Below are positions 1-12,902 of a stretch of DNA of 64,000 nt, in pieces. The DNA is taken from contig JAODTK010004076.1 in assembly GCA_026419785.1 (NCBI GenBank), positions 1 to 64,000 on the forward strand, read 5' to 3'. A model generated the notes under the pieces. The model was not told where the DNA came from, searched no databases, and worked only from the letters and a program-made list of their open reading frames with translations. How positions within the stretch are numbered: position 1 is the first letter of the stretch; the number at the start of each line of letters is the position of its first letter. The position numbers were made by a program, and so were the translations under genes. The DNA is from Sclerodactyla briareus. Lineage: Eukaryota; Echinodermata; Holothuroidea; Dendrochirotida; Sclerodactylidae.

Positions 1-3000
1 GGGGCGTAGTGCAGGAGGGTACTGGGGGGGTGGAGGTGCACGCGTTGCAGCGACTTGGCCTAATAAGGAGCTACTACTGTGCCGGTTTTCAAGGATGCGT
101 CAACACCCAAGAGGATACAATACGTTTCTTATGGGATAGAGAAGGGTCATGAGCTGCATGACCTTCAAGAGTGTTCAATACTTCACCACTGACTGCAGAC
201 TGTTCGCATTACGCTTCAGTCTAATTTCTCTTATGTTGTCACAATGGGTCAATGGGAAGGTCGAGCTCATCTTGGGGACAATTGATGGTTTCTAAGACAC
301 ATATCCACCCTCTCGAGAGCCATTTTGCGTGATAGATGGACTGTTTATAGGTCATCGCCTTTACATGTTCAGATCATCAACAATATATCGATGATGTTTC
401 TGTTCATGTGTAAATTGCACGCACACTCGTAGTCCATACCTATATTTATTACTTTTCGTAAAAGTTCCGTAAAGGGTAGTTACCTTGTGATCTCATCACT
501 TCAATACACATATTTCTGTTTTCACATGTGTTAGTTCGAAGGAAAAGGCAAAAAATCAACGTTAACCCATTCCACTGTGACAGTGTTCATGGTGCTTTGG
601 CGACACCTACGTACGTACCGTATCTTTTTTTCATCTCGTCTCGTCCGACATGCTTGTTCGTCCAGTGTCAATGTGTACAGATATAGTATCGTACCATTGG
701 ACTATGACCTGGAGAATGACAATAAGCCCAGTTAGCTGTTTTCAGGCGCCATTCTACCCTGTAACTTCTGCTTGACCTAATGCAATTTCCTTCTACTTTG
801 TAAGTCCAAGACAAGGCCTAGGTGTATTTATCATTGTTGTCTCAGACTAGAGAGGAGGAAACCACCGAGAGCAAATCCGTCGAGTCATGGACTGTTCTCA
901 AACCTGGTCTGCTGTCTCTTAATTGGGACACTCGGGCTTATCTTCGATGCAGACAAGGCGGTAAGTCATAGAGATTTCTCATATACTTTTGCTATACTTG
1001 CAGAGATTTCCAGGACAATTATCGACACAGAAAATGTAATGGAAGCAACATAATATGCGGGTGTTTACTCTCTGCTCAGCTGTGTAACTTTTTTGTATTT
1101 ACCTCCACGGGTTTCTCTGTAACTTCTCATTCGCAGCGAAAAGTTTTGCCAATATCACCATTCCAAGATATTATCGTCCGCTTCTTCTGCCCTAGACTCG
1201 ATGTCCAACTTTTCACGAAAAGACACAGTTAGCACAGTTGTTCACTTTTTCCGTCTGCTATTTTGCTCGAATTGTCTTGTGTGCAAATATTGAACCATCT
1301 AAGCCGTGGTCTATGAACAAAATAGTCTTGTGTACAATAAGTACCTAAGATTGTCCTCAGACTGGTTATATATTCTCTCTACATTCACTTGATTCAAAAC
1401 ATACTGAGTTTTGATTTTTCTCCTGTATTCGAAGTGCCTAAATGATACCCAGTAAAAAAGCTTGCGTCCAGTTCACTGCAAACTTTCAGCACATAAACGG
1501 CTTGTTCCACATCCACCTCTGAACTTTTAAATCAATCATGACATAGCCTACATTATCTTTTTTGTCCCGAATACCCTTATCAGAAAATACATATTCGTAT
1601 ACTCCAGTAGCTGGGGAGCAAGGGGTCATTCTTCTAGTCGTAACATTTCAATTAACGTATGTGAATTTGTGAATATATAATAACCTTAGTGGGAATCGTT
1701 CTGTACCGTTTTGATCGTGTTTAACCTAGTCTCATGAACTGTGCAACTAAGTAATGAGGTAAGTAACTAAAATTTAACCAAATGCACAACTACAAGGGGC
1801 TGTGTGAGTCCAATGAACCGTTTGGGCCAAAATTGTGCATGCCAGGTCCGCATTCATTAAACTATATTTTCACGTGTCTCACGATTTTCCTAATATCAAT
1901 CGGTCTACAATTAAAAAGGCGAATTCAATTTACAAACAAATCGTTCGTGAAATGTCCTGAAAAGAAAACCGACCTTAGTAATGGCCCTACGTATGTCGTA
2001 CCCCATCTACATATGTGATGTTTGTACCTGCGAACAAACAGGAAACTAACACTTGTAATCAGATTTTGAATCAGTTCGGCTTGGTAACATTTTTCATACG
2101 CGCTGCACATTTTCTTTCCTCTATTCGTTTAGCGTGCACATAGCACGTCTATGGCTCTATCGTCGTTTCCGTCTGTCACACCACTGCCAACGCGTTTGCC
2201 GGTTTTTTTGGGGCCTTACCTCTTTCATTCATCACTTTGGTCTGAAACACTGATAAGAAGTCAGCCAGAAGTAGTGATCATGATCATTTGACTGTTATGA
2301 TAGAACCTTGATTCTGAATCCTGACATTTCAATGAACACCCTTTCTTCGCTTACTCGACCTATTGCTAAGTTAATTTGGAGATTTTCAGAGAAGTTAGGA
2401 ATTGATGTAAGGTCGCATATAGTATTCTAGCAGCTGCTGCTCAATACATCATTATCCAATACCTGTCCCCGTCCTTCCTAAAGTACAAGCAATATAACAA
2501 GTAGTTAAAATATCATTTTTATTACCACATAGATCGCTAAATAAAATAATCATATGCTAGGTAATAACTCCCTAAACCGCCTAATCATACCACCAGGTTG
2601 TCATTCCCTGCCCAAAAAGGGGGAAAAAAACGCTGTTCAGAACATTTGCGATCCCGAAATTCAAACGTTTACTTCGGGTACATAAACACCTCTTCCACCG
2701 AGTCAATGGATCTACCCTTTATCACTGTCTGTCTGTTTTTTTGTCGGTTCCTAATTATGACCGGTTCTTTTGCTAGGTTCTTGCCTTTGTTTTTCAGTGC
2801 TATAGGTCGACTGTGACTGTAGTGCGATGCAAAGTTCATTATGTTAAAAATTATCTTAATAGGTGTCAGTCAATCTAATCGTTTGTAGCCGTAATAGATT
2901 ATTGAATTAAAGGTTGTGTCATCGATGAATGTCTTAAAAGTAGTAAGCAGGTACCGATAACGGAACCTTAGTTGACCACTGTAAGCCAGAATCCACACGT

Positions 3001-6000
3001 CATATAGAGGATCACACTAGATTCGGATTTTTTTTTTTAAACGTTGAATATGGTTGCTTTGTGTTACTCAAACCAGCAGCTGAGGTGAATTCTGCGCGTT
3101 CAGTTTAGGAACATTCGGGAAAATTACAATTTTCGGTATTTTCTAGAGTTGTTGGGTGCCACTGAAGGGATTTTGGGAAAACCTTTTACGAAAACTTTTT
3201 AGGGATTCCTCATCAAATAGTATTAGATTAATAATCGATATAATCCGGTTTAAATTTGGAATACACTAAATAACAATTCGCAGCCAGTGGATCGAGAACG
3301 GGATACCAATTCCGTGCAAATATTGACCATGGCAGCCTTTAAATACAATACACACGAAAATATAGATACAACATCGTTCATGGAAATTTATTAAAATTCA
3401 AGTTGGTGGAAGAAAGTTGCCCAGCGCATCTGGTTTTCGAATATAATGATTTGATTTGACATGCGGATTTGCCGACGATTACGGTTTTTAACGATAAATT
3501 ATCAGCCAACTCAAAAAAAAAAAAAAAAGTAGCTACTAACCAGGATGTTGTTTGCCTTCCATAACCGCACCCATTTATTAATATTGTCCTTGCAGAAGTG
3601 TTTAAATAGTTTGAAGCATAATTGATGTTTGTTTTGTTTTTTCATTGGAAGCTCTTTCCCAGTGAATCAACACACGCTGACATAAAATGGATTTTTGTGT
3701 CATCAGCAGAAAAATAAGAATTGTAAAATCCCGAGAGTGACCGTAGGATAGACACTGTAATCAGTTGATTGGAATGAGTGAAGGAGTCATGAGCCAGTGG
3801 AAGAAGCATGTATGGCATATATAACTGACATACGCCAGCGCTCTAACATATATGCTCTTCTCTGAATATATGTCACGGTTTACACTATACACGGAAAATT
3901 CAGCTATGTGACCAGCATAAGCATCGGAAAGTACTCTAATCTGCACGTTTGGTATACTTCTAAACAAAAGAGCGAATTTTTCACTTTTCAGGAGTGTGCT
4001 TCGTGATCACTCTGCTGTTCAAGGATCATCACTCAGACCGGAATTTAATGTGATCCATTGAAGGGAATCTTCACTTATGAAAAGGACTGATAGTCACTTC
4101 ATTCTAGCGGAAATGCCGCACATTCTTTCCTATGAGCGGTTCGACCAAACAGTGGTCTTGTAAAAAAAATAGGGGCTCTATAATGCCAGGTTCGTATATC
4201 AGTGTTGTGCAATTCCCTTGCTTCTTTCTTAGGATATATTTATCTCTTGGATTGGTCTTGGGATGGAATGAGAGGAGAGCGTTGTGTTTGTATATTGAAT
4301 GATGATCGATTGAATGATTGTGTTGTAGAAAGACTTCCACACCATGTTATATTTTACGTATCGCTCACTCAAGACGGAAACGACTCATTTCGTTTGAACT
4401 ATCAGTCTAAACTTCAAGTCGAATAAGATAATCAACAAATCTCTCATCGATGTGGCAATAAGACTGACCTCAAAATTAGCGTAACGTGATTGTGAGGATG
4501 GGTCTTCCGGCGTGCCTCTACAGTATACCCCCCCTAACGTTAGAGATGGATGGTCGTGTGCTAAGCGTCCACGCTCGAACAAGCGACGGCGAATTTTGCA
4601 TGACGTCACGCACCAAAGATATCGAATGTGAAGACACAACTCGGTAATATCGGATCACATACTTTCAATATTATTATATCATTTATTTGACGGGAAATAA
4701 CATGCGTGAACTATACCATGGGCTTCATCTATCTAAATGCTGGGTGCGTATTATTGTTTACAAGATTTATTAATTACGACCATCCATCTTTAAAAAGAAA
4801 AAAAAAACTAGTTTGCTCCATTTGATTACGGTATCCAGACAACTTCAAATGTTTCACCGTTATGAATGATTGCAATAAACCAACTGGGCAATGCAAACAG
4901 CAATAAAAGCCCGAGGATTTCACAGCATTGATTGATTGGCCGATAATTTACTCAAGGTCTTAACCATAAGTCTCTGATCAAAGGCCGCCGAGAAAAAGAT
5001 CATGCCCATTTTTTCCAAGAGGAGATTTTGAGAGAACGCCAACCGTACACTCCTAATATGTACAATGCCCAATGAATCAGTCATTTCCAAAGAAAAACTC
5101 GACGCCTTCCGGTAAACTCAAATGGTATTGAAATAAGAAGAAAAGTGGTAGCAAAGAAAAAGTAACAGAAAACAGAAGGTCACACTAGGAAACTGCGTTA
5201 TTTCTTACGCCAAACGTAGTTCACAAGCTATCACTCTAGCATTGAGCTGACATACAATAACATTTTATATAGAGCCTTTTTTAAATAGTCTAATTATGAT
5301 GATCTTACCCATTTTGCTATAAATTTTTTATATGTGTGGGGAGGGGATGCTTCTTTTTGCGTTTCCGTGAAATTGTAACATATACCTGTGATAAATTAAT
5401 GCTTAGTTACTTTGAATAATTATCCGTCTCATTCAGAGCGCCAGGAAACAGTGACGGTACAGGTTAGAAAACTGCCATTATTTATTCACTTTCATGGTCA
5501 TGTTTTAATCGATAGACCAGTGTAAATCGGGCATGGTAGGTGAATTTGAGAATTTGAGAATTTTCAGACCATGTTCTTTAAAACAGGGGACCATCTACTG
5601 CGTGCGTCTATATACCACGCTTAATAATTGACGTATCAGGTGTTTGTGAAAAAGGCTGAATGCATGATTGAAGAAGGCAATGAACTTTCGAAATGAGATA
5701 TAATCTCCTGATGCACAGTTCAACACTACCGAGAACAAAATTTTGCAGAGTTGAATAATACTAAAAAAATAAACCATTTACATACACTTTGGGTTAATAT
5801 ACGCACAAAAGTTCTGAACAGCTTCATCATCGGTAGTAAATCGTTAGCCTTCATTCCAACCGCCTTTAATTAGCGTATCTAATGAACAGCAAATGGCCGT
5901 TTAACAAAGCATCTCGTATGAAAAAAAAAATACGGAACTCAAACCTTTACGCTCCGATTGTAAATTATAACAATTGCTCCTCCTCTGCCTATACATGCTA

Positions 6001-6032
6001 AGGTCGATCATTTTCATCTTTCAATTCTTACC
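1..6032. other. Upstream flank of copy A, no recognised gene
   Basis: I see no convincing coding exon or known element here. Open frames are all below about 85 codons and none carries a recognisable domain. The stretch is AT-rich with short homopolymers, for example an A tract near 3513-3528. By analogy with the 5.7 kb upstream of copy B it should contain promoter and 5' exon(s) of copy A, including any signal peptide, but I could not identify them. Confidence 0.5.
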
Positions 6033-6201
6033 GGTTCGTCATATTCTTCTACCAACAATATCGGACTATCCCAGAGACTGTAAGGAGGTCTCCGATCAGT
6101 GCTCTTCTGGCAACTTTAGCGGTGTATACTACATCAAACCAGAGGCTATCCTGAACCATTTGAAGTGTTCTTTCGTGTGCGAGGATGTCTCGTGGAGGAC
6201 G
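6033..6201 (+). CDS. Copy A exon 1: start of first FReD
   Basis: Translation contains DYPRDCKEVSDQC followed by SSGNFSGVYYIKPE. This is the classic opening of a fibrinogen C-terminal domain, with the first conserved Cys in DC and the Gly-Val-Tyr-x-Ile-x-Pro strand. After the Pro-Glu the frame breaks, because one G is missing from the Gly codon run; the next frame reads YPEPFEVF. The exon ends after Trp-Arg-Thr at a GTGAGA donor in phase 0, matching copy B. The start is set by alignment with copy B exon 1; the expected acceptor AG reads CC, so splicing here is doubtful. An alternative AG lies about 30 bases upstream. Confidence 0.75.
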
Positions 6202-6606
6202 GTGAGATCATTGTACCCATAACACACGTTACAACCACCATGGACAGCATAATCTCTAGTAGATTCTCGTCTGACATTTGCATTTTTGGAAATGCAAAAG
6301 CGAACATTGATTTACCTGCCTTGACATTTGCCATACGCTATTCTTTGTATATACAGGGCGCGCTCTAATAATGGATCGCCTAATGTTATACTGCTGAATA
6401 GTGTAATATATCTGATCTTTTATTATTTATAATTACTATATTATATTATTCTTCAGCGTATGCCGACCTCCCGCACCTATTTGGTTGGGCAAATATCCAA
6501 CCCACTGCAACTAGATGCATTATTCGACCTATGAATCCATGTAGTGCATTGAAACCGTTTAGGTTGGCAGAGCGTAATTCTTGATTCGAAATTTGTTTCT
6601 CAACAG

Positions 6607-6887
6607 GTAATACAGTCACGACGCGCCACGCCCGCAGTGGCTTTGTCAGGTTCGATCGGGACTGGAAACCGCTACCAACAGGGGTTTGGATCCTTTCTCA
6701 AGAGTTTGTTGGTTGGGCAATGATAAACTCTCGTTCCCCACCAACCAAAAGAATATGAACTGCTAATTGAGATGACTACTGCCACTGGTCCCTCGTGACT
6801 CGCTTCTCCTACCAACAACTTCCGCATCGGGGACTAGTCATGGTCATTACAAAGTCTCAGTGTCGGGTGAGAAAACCATCGTGAACG
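6607..6887 (+). CDS. Copy A exon 2: core of first FReD
   Basis: An AG acceptor (6605-6606) and a GTAAGC donor (6888) bound 281 bases. Reading through several frame breaks gives FReD motifs in order: a QxRR-like start, GFVRFDRDWNRYQQGFGSF, a Leu-Gly-Asn-Asp-Lys-Leu-Ser block, a Leu-Ile-Glu-Met-Thr block, an Asn-Asn-Phe-Arg-Ile-Gly-Asp block, and VSGEKTIVN at the end. The intron leaves in phase 1. In a normal FReD the next exon would carry the Asp-rich calcium loop and the C-terminal Cys pair. Here the next exon is TIL-like instead. Frame breaks and an in-frame TAG after Gly-Asp make this copy non-functional as written. Confidence 0.78.
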
Positions 6888-7551
6888 GTAAGCCCCCAGG
6901 TTTTCTTCTCTCTCATAAGTCCTCCCTAAAATAGGTCTTATGTTTCACATTATTTAAAACAAGCATCTCATATTTCGTCGGAACAGTTCCAGGTCCAAAT
7001 GAAAGCATTGCTCGGATGGTACTGGAGATCTGTGAACGGGGCATGGATAATTCCTCTCAGCTAATTTCCAGTCCCTCATTAGTAATACGAACACTCATAG
7101 TCTTGAAATATTGAGCGAGACGGACAGTTGTACTCCAGGCTGTTTTCTGCCTGCGGTAATCGTTACTGAACAATTTTCAGTTTCACATCCATCATTGACA
7201 TTAATTTTTTAATTACTTGCGAGCAGTGGGCAATGACAGTTCAAACGAAAGCAGCATTCCTATAACTGTTTTTTCCAGTAACACTGTCGTATTATAGAGC
7301 GAGCTAGCAGCTACTGGCTATTGCGTGGCATCCACAACCCTCAAACTCATTCCCTCATTCTAGTCCGTGACCGGACAATTAGACCGAACACAAATACCAT
7401 AAAAGAGACCCCCCGTGTTAGGGTGTTAAGGATGAGACTCAACGTTTGGACGTATAGGGGAATGTAATTCCTGACTTTGATGAGTCGCCGTATCATTGCG
7501 GGAAGAGGCGTCGTTATTCTACTGCATTGTGTTTCGTTTCGTTTGAAACAG
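6888..7551 (+). other. Intron 2 of copy A; no FReD C-terminal exon inside
   Basis: I searched this 664-base interval for the calcium-loop (Asp-Arg-Asp-Asn-Asp) and Cys/Trp-rich terminal FReD exon and found none. The corresponding intron in copy B is only 106 bases, so the absence is structural rather than an oversight. Confidence 0.6.
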
Positions 7552-7769
7552 CTTATATCACCTGGTGTCCAGCCAACATGCATGACGGCAACTGTACCCT
7601 GTGGCAAGAGAACCTGTGGAGACCCAGACACCTGTATAAACATGTGTGGAAGGACAGCGAGACGACTGATGCGTCCACTGTCCTGAAGGATTTTCTACTG
7701 AAAGGAGAAGAAGTGTAAAAAGAGGGAATTGCGTGCTATAGCAGACGAGAGAGAGAGGAAGTGTTACCG
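7552..7769 (+). CDS. Copy A exon 3: TIL-like cysteine-rich module
   Basis: The exon is bounded by an AG acceptor and a GTGAGT donor, and enters in phase 1. It shows the hallmarks of a trypsin-inhibitor-like (TIL) domain spread over three frames: WCPANMHDGNC, then CGKRTCGDPDTCINMC, then Cys-Pro-Glu-Gly-Phe followed by a Lys-Gly-Glu-Glu and a final Cys-containing tail. TIL modules have about ten cysteines in five disulfides and occur in protease inhibitors and in large secreted proteins such as zonadhesin and SCO-spondin. At least two frameshifts separate the segments. A Cys-rich spacer of another family is possible, but the CPAN...C...CxDPDxC...C...CPEGF order fits TIL well. Confidence 0.62.
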
Positions 7770-8428
7770 GTGAGTACTATGTTTATTAAAGCAGGCCTTC
7801 TAAATTTTGGACCGGTCCAGTAAATGAGATATGTACACACGAGACAGCTGTTTCTCGACGAAACGGAGCATGGAGGTCTGTTAGGTCTACTGTTAGTAGA
7901 GGCAAACATTAGTCATTGATGGATTGAAATAACCGTGGTCCCTGTCCTGAAGGAAAAGAATCATAGGATATGAAGAATGTAATGTTGGTATTCAAATGCA
8001 GTATTCTACAGTATGAGAACGTTGCTCGTTATGAAAAGGCTCAATGTTGTTACTTGGACGATAGTTTAATTTTTGTACTAACGATGACGGCCTCGGTGTA
8101 TTGTGTGTTCCGATTAGCGTTCCTATTACAGTAGAACACAATTTAATGGCGGGGAATGTATTGAGAAATTATGAAATGATCAGAAAAAGTAATATAGTTC
8201 TTGTACCGTTTTAAAGGTTCGTATCGAGGGTAAAGTTTAAATATCACAGTAGCACCTCGGTCAAGAACCTTGGGGGAGGTTTACAGAAACAAGGCCGCAC
8301 AGGCAAGTAAACCATTCGAAAGCGACTCCTATACACACGGGGTAAGTTAAAAGGATCCGTCCATATCATTTATCCGCTTGTAAACAATTTACATCAATGG
8401 TTATCTTATTTCAATTGCCACTTTCCAG

Positions 8429-8702
8429 GTGCGGGCTTTTATTCGAGTTCTGATTGTGCGAAGGAAGAAATGGACATTGTTTGAACGAAGAGGCTGACTT
8501 TGCAGAGACAACATAGGCTGAAACCACTGCCTAGATGTGAGGAGGGTAATGAATCAGAGATGTTACTGCCCCGATGCCAGCTATTACCTGGGAAATGGCA
8601 AAAAATTTGTCCGCAAACGGTTAATGTACACGATTGCCAAGATCTTTACAGCGGCCGTATAAGGATAACGGAATCTACTCCATCAAGCCAAGGCAACTGG
8701 CG
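8429..8702 (+). CDS. Copy A exon 4: EGF-like module plus start of second FReD
   Basis: The exon runs from a CAG acceptor to a GTAAGC donor. The middle reads RCYCPDASYYLGNGKK, the C-terminal half of an EGF-like module, and the end reads VHDCQDLYSG followed, after a lost G, by DNGIYSIKP. The latter is the opening of a second fibrinogen domain. Copy B has the same fusion of EGF and FReD start in one exon, with all six EGF cysteines clear. In copy A the N-terminal half of the EGF is hard to read because of frame breaks and an in-frame TGA. Confidence 0.68.
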
Positions 8703-9163
8703 GTAAGCAACGTTTGATGTTTCACTGATATAGACTGGAAGGAGGAGGAGGGACTCTGTAAGTGAACTTTGATCATTTATTCAACAAGTAGTACAGATAG
8801 CATATGCAACGACTTCTCCTGACACCGGTCGACACGTATAGTGTAATAAAACCGTTTGTTATCAAAACTGTTCGCACCATCGACAAACGTCTATTTTCTT
8901 GTGCAATATGCATGTCGTGGTGTATTGATCTTCACAAATTCCTGCCCGTGTTAGATAGAATATAATGTTCACATTTATCGTATTGTTAATTTAACTGAAT
9001 ATGCGATTAGAATGACTCGCTAGTAATGTTGAAATCCTTTATAAACTCACTGTTCTGTCTCGCAGGCATAAATTTGCAAACAATAGGTTTCCTCATTCAG
9101 GCAAAGTGATTGCTGCAAAATGGTAGTTACCTTTATATGTAAAAACAATTAAATCTGATGAAG

Positions 9164-9420
9164 TTCCAGCGTCGAGTGGATGGCTGGTTCAGAAGATTTT
9201 TTACGCGGCTGGGAAGGTACAAACTGGTGTCGGGAATGTGTCTCGAGAGTATGGCTTGGAAATGACAAGTTATACTATTGACGAAACCAGGGTAGTTACC
9301 AGATGACAATAGATCTCGTGAACAGCCTCTCGGTGATCCCTACTTCGCCAAGTATACTTCATCCGTATCAACAACGAAGCAAGAATTCCAGTGAGCCTTG
9401 GGACATTCAGGAGTACAGGA
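9164..9420 (+). CDS. Copy A exon 5: core of second FReD
   Basis: Starts with FQRRVDGSEDFLRGWEGYK, the most conserved stretch of the fibrinogen domain. After frame corrections it continues with a Gly-Asn-Asp-Lys-Leu block, a TNQGSYQMTIDL block, a Gly-Asp-Pro-Tyr-Phe-Ala-Lys-Tyr-Thr block and an Arg-Ile-Asn-Asn-Glu-Ala-Ser block. The acceptor AG is preceded by purine-rich DNA with no pyrimidine tract, and the usual Val before Phe-Gln is missing. The donor is GTAGTA, matching a GTACTA donor at the same place in copy B. Confidence 0.75.
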
Positions 9421-10781
9421 GTAGTACGTATAATCATATTGTTAATTCTCGTTTTAATTCTCGCAAGCATTTGCCTATTTTCACACAGTCACGGGCGCCT
9501 CTAACTGGATTCCCCGCCATTGGCAGACCAATCATTAATTATACCCGACCCAACAGACATCTACAGCACGCATCAGAAGAGTATTTATTTGACTGTCTCA
9601 CTGAAAAGCCTATCTAATAAATTTACTGTAAACCTGATTTACATCGAAGAAAAATGAAAGCGATTCCTGCGAATGAGACTGACAACAAGTATCGGCCCAA
9701 CAAAACCGAAACCGTAGCCAACATTCGATCTCGTGCGTCACTCGTTGAAAGCTGAGAGTGCTAGGCAATATGAAAACAAAAAGGCAGAAGGCACAAACGA
9801 AGTTTCTGGGAGCGGCAGCCTGGAATCACAGCACAATTCGGCTAAAGTTTGAAATCGACTTGCCAACCTGACAATAGGGGTCGAAATGAGGTGGAGATCT
9901 TCTTGACAGTCAAAATATTCCTTTGATTGATCGGGTGTTTAACGACCATTAGCTCAGCACTTGTTCAATGAAACAAGGTGTGAACTAAGCGCCCTCAAAT
10001 TATCCTGTGGATTATCGGCTGCCAACTCAAACAATTAGCCTATTGTGCATTTTGTAATTTCGGCGATTCACTAATTCGCTTTATCACTTATGTGTTCAAC
10101 TGCATTGATACATAGCTAGTATACTGATCAGTCATTTATGGTTCCTCGAGATACGGAGGAAGGATATACATGTATCATATCATATTAATTATGATGAGTC
10201 TATGTAGCCCCCAAATCCAAAGGAACCTAATGATCGGTATGGCCGAAATGTGCCTCAAGAATATAGCCATGTCGGTGGCGCTCGTGCTCAAGAAAGTAGC
10301 CACATGTAGCCACACGTAGGGTGGATATTTACCATGTAGACTCATATGATAATAACATCACCACTGGAGACACAATCGCTGATGAGGCTAACATCGCTGA
10401 TAAAATGTATTATGAAGTGCATCGCTATTGATTACATAAAAATATATTAGTATTCATCGCAGTACTGTAACGTAATTGAAAACAGCAAAGTATCCCGATT
10501 TAATTTATAATTTGTCCCATGCGTAAGACTATTACCATTCCGTGATTTATGGCGCTTAAACCGAGCAGTTCTCTTATGTGGGTTGGAACATAGGTGGAAT
10601 AATGAATTCTAGGTCGTTATTCCGCTTAAGATCACGTATCAGAACGAGCAAAGCCAGCAGAAGTTTGGCGGAATTCGGCCGTTCCAGTATACCAGCTCGT
10701 TGATACTTGAAATCCGTATGTTAAGGATTGAGTGCATCACACGAAGCCAGAGATGACGTGGAATGCTGTTTGTTGCGACAG

Positions 10782-11017
10782 ATATGATGCTCTCAATATC
10801 AATCGAGACCGGCCATTAAACGGAAGGACCGCGACAACGAGGCTTTTATAGAAAAACTGTGCTGTATTATTGGCATGGTTGCGTGTGGTGTATAATATTT
10901 GCCATCATGCCCAACCTCAACGGCGGCTAAGAAACAATGTTACGATGGTGTACATTGGTATAATTTACCGGGTAGTCAGTACAGCATCAAATTCACTTAA
11001 TGAGATCCGCCAAATAA
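10782..11017 (+). CDS. Copy A exon 6: FReD C-terminal exon with stop
   Basis: An ACAG acceptor is followed by YDALN and INRDRPLNGR, then Asp-Arg-Asp-Asn-Glu, Glu-Asn-Cys-Ala-Val, a Gly-Cys-Val-Trp-Tyr-Asn block, Cys-His-His and Asn-Leu-Asn-Gly-Gly. These equal the calcium loop and the C-terminal Cys pair region of copy B exon 6, but with an early base loss, an extra A and at least two more breaks. The calcium loop ends in Glu where copy B has Asp. The stop is TAA at 11015-11017 in the frame of Glu-Met-Arg. Confidence 0.72.
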
Positions 11018-12902
11018 CGATATGTTATAATGAGGCAATCAATCACGTTTATATTTCCTCCTGGCAATTTACACGTGCTAGGGTCGAACCATCTAAACCT
11101 GACCTGACCCACCCCCTTCTGTGTTTGCAAACATATGTTATCATAACTGATAGTATTTGGTCTTGCGCGCGTACACAAGAACACGTCCGAAAACATCAAC
11201 ATTTTGGTTGGGAGACTACTCGCGATGCCAGCAGGACAATGTCAACTTATTGCAATCTTGGATAACATGCTACAATCACAATTACCAACTGTTTTTTTTT
11301 TTTTTTTTTTTTTTCTGGTATATTTTAAGTAGTCAATTTGTCATGTTTCCCGCAATTCACATAGGTTCTGTTATTTAGCTGGAGTTCCCCCAAAATTGAA
11401 TACGTGAAATTATATAGACTTTCGAAATCCCTAGCAGGTCGTTACTGTATTTTTACTCGTATCTGAGTATGTCAATTTTCATTGATTCCTGTCGATCTTC
11501 ATGGCAGGATTTTTACAAAATTTAGAAGGGTAATCAGAGAGGCAATGTTTACACAGGGGATAACTCAATCAGAAAATTGCACTCTGAATTTGGAGGTGAG
11601 CGACTATGGGACCGTTCTATATATAATAATACTGATACTCGAAGCTGGACAAATGTATGTGGCACTCTTGCGGGTTGTTGGTTGTTGTTGTGTTTTTGGA
11701 CAGGAAAATAATGCGCAGGGAGATAGTGCGCGCGCTGTTGTAAACAAGCATTAGCTTTTTGTAAGCAAGAAATAGTAACAGTTTCGATAGCTCTCTTACA
11801 ACTGGCCTAAAAACGTCGTCATATAACATATTATTAATTATCATACCATAATCTTTCACATATTTGACTCGCCTGCTGTGAGTGCAGCCAGTGAGCTAAA
11901 AACTTATTAACAAAACCCCCCACCCAAAAACAAAAAACGATTGATAGGGAATACTACATCGACAGAGGGAAAAACAAACTTCACATGTGGCGTAAAAAAT
12001 CGCACTGCTAGTGCCGGTCAGTCTGTGAATTTTCTGCAAATGTTCTTGTAGTCGCATGATGATGGAAAATTTTTTTTTTTGAGGGGGGTATACAGAAAAA
12101 GCAAGGACTAAGGACGAGATTCTGATGTTAGATTTCTGATATTCATGTTCAGTAGTTAGTATGATTAAATGAGTATTGACAGATTGAACTATAGAAAATA
12201 TTTGAAGGATCTGGTATAGATAAAAAAGAAACAGCACACTACGATCGACCAGGATCTGTGGAGAAAAGTTAAGCAAAAAAATATACATGCAAAAAATTTC
12301 GCTAGCTTTGGTATGCTTCTACTACGTGGGTGATTTTTCAGATTCGCGGAAACATAAAAGCGCCACCTCACACTGGAAGTTCTGTTCCCTATGCATGACC
12401 CAGGATATTCAGACACAGTATCCAGTTACAATTCACTTTCTACAACGTGAACTAACCAAATATTGTCTTCCCCCCTCCCCTATTCACGTTGGTTACGTCG
12501 CTGAACGGGCCCCCTGTTGGTTGGTATTAATCCACTTGGAATTCCCAGATGGACTGATAAGAGTCGAAAAACTCAATGCATATCATTTTTTGCGAGTCAT
12601 CCAAGTATTCTTCACCGATTAGTGTTCCTCATACAGCCTGCGCCATTTCACCAAGAATCATGCGAAAAGCAGTTTCTGCATGGATAATTTCCCTTGCCCT
12701 GCGATTGAATTATGCATATTTAGTCCAGGTTTCCACAAGGGCCTCAGCACATAATTGACATTGACGCTCTAATGCATTTACGGCCGTAGCTTAGCTGGAG
12801 CATATTGGGGGGCAGCGCTAAGGGTTGAAAGGGGGGGGGGGTGGGTATCTGAACAGAACCATCTATAAGGCCACCCACCTTACAGATAAACATACTACTA
12901 CA
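11018..12902. other. 3' flank of copy A, no gene seen
   Basis: The first 270 bases align with the 3' flank of copy B (11200-11280 versus about 47560-47660), so the duplication runs past the stop codon. A pure T tract of about 23 bases lies at 11291-11313. The remainder has only short unrecognised open frames. Confidence 0.5.

Larger units (their letters stand above)
6033..11017 (+). pseudogene. FReD-TIL-EGF-FReD gene, copy A (frameshifted)
   Basis: This is a six-exon locus. In order it contains a FReD N-terminal strand exon, a FReD core exon, a TIL-like exon, an EGF plus FReD-start exon, a FReD core exon and a FReD C-terminal exon with stop. Every exon has a counterpart in the same order and phase in copy B, about 35.6 kb to the right. 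The likely product is a secreted fibrinogen-related lectin-type protein (family knowledge; no signal peptide exon was found). Nearly every exon needs one or more small frame corrections. The acceptor of exon 1 is not AG, the exon 5 acceptor lacks a pyrimidine tract, and the last exon has several frame breaks. A pseudogene is the simplest reading. Long-read sequencing errors are the alternative, because several lesions are lost bases in G or A runs. Confidence 0.72.

Noticed and set aside
11157..11265. Possible extra exon after copy A stop
   Set aside because: It aligns with non-coding flank of copy B and is open by chance in only one copy.
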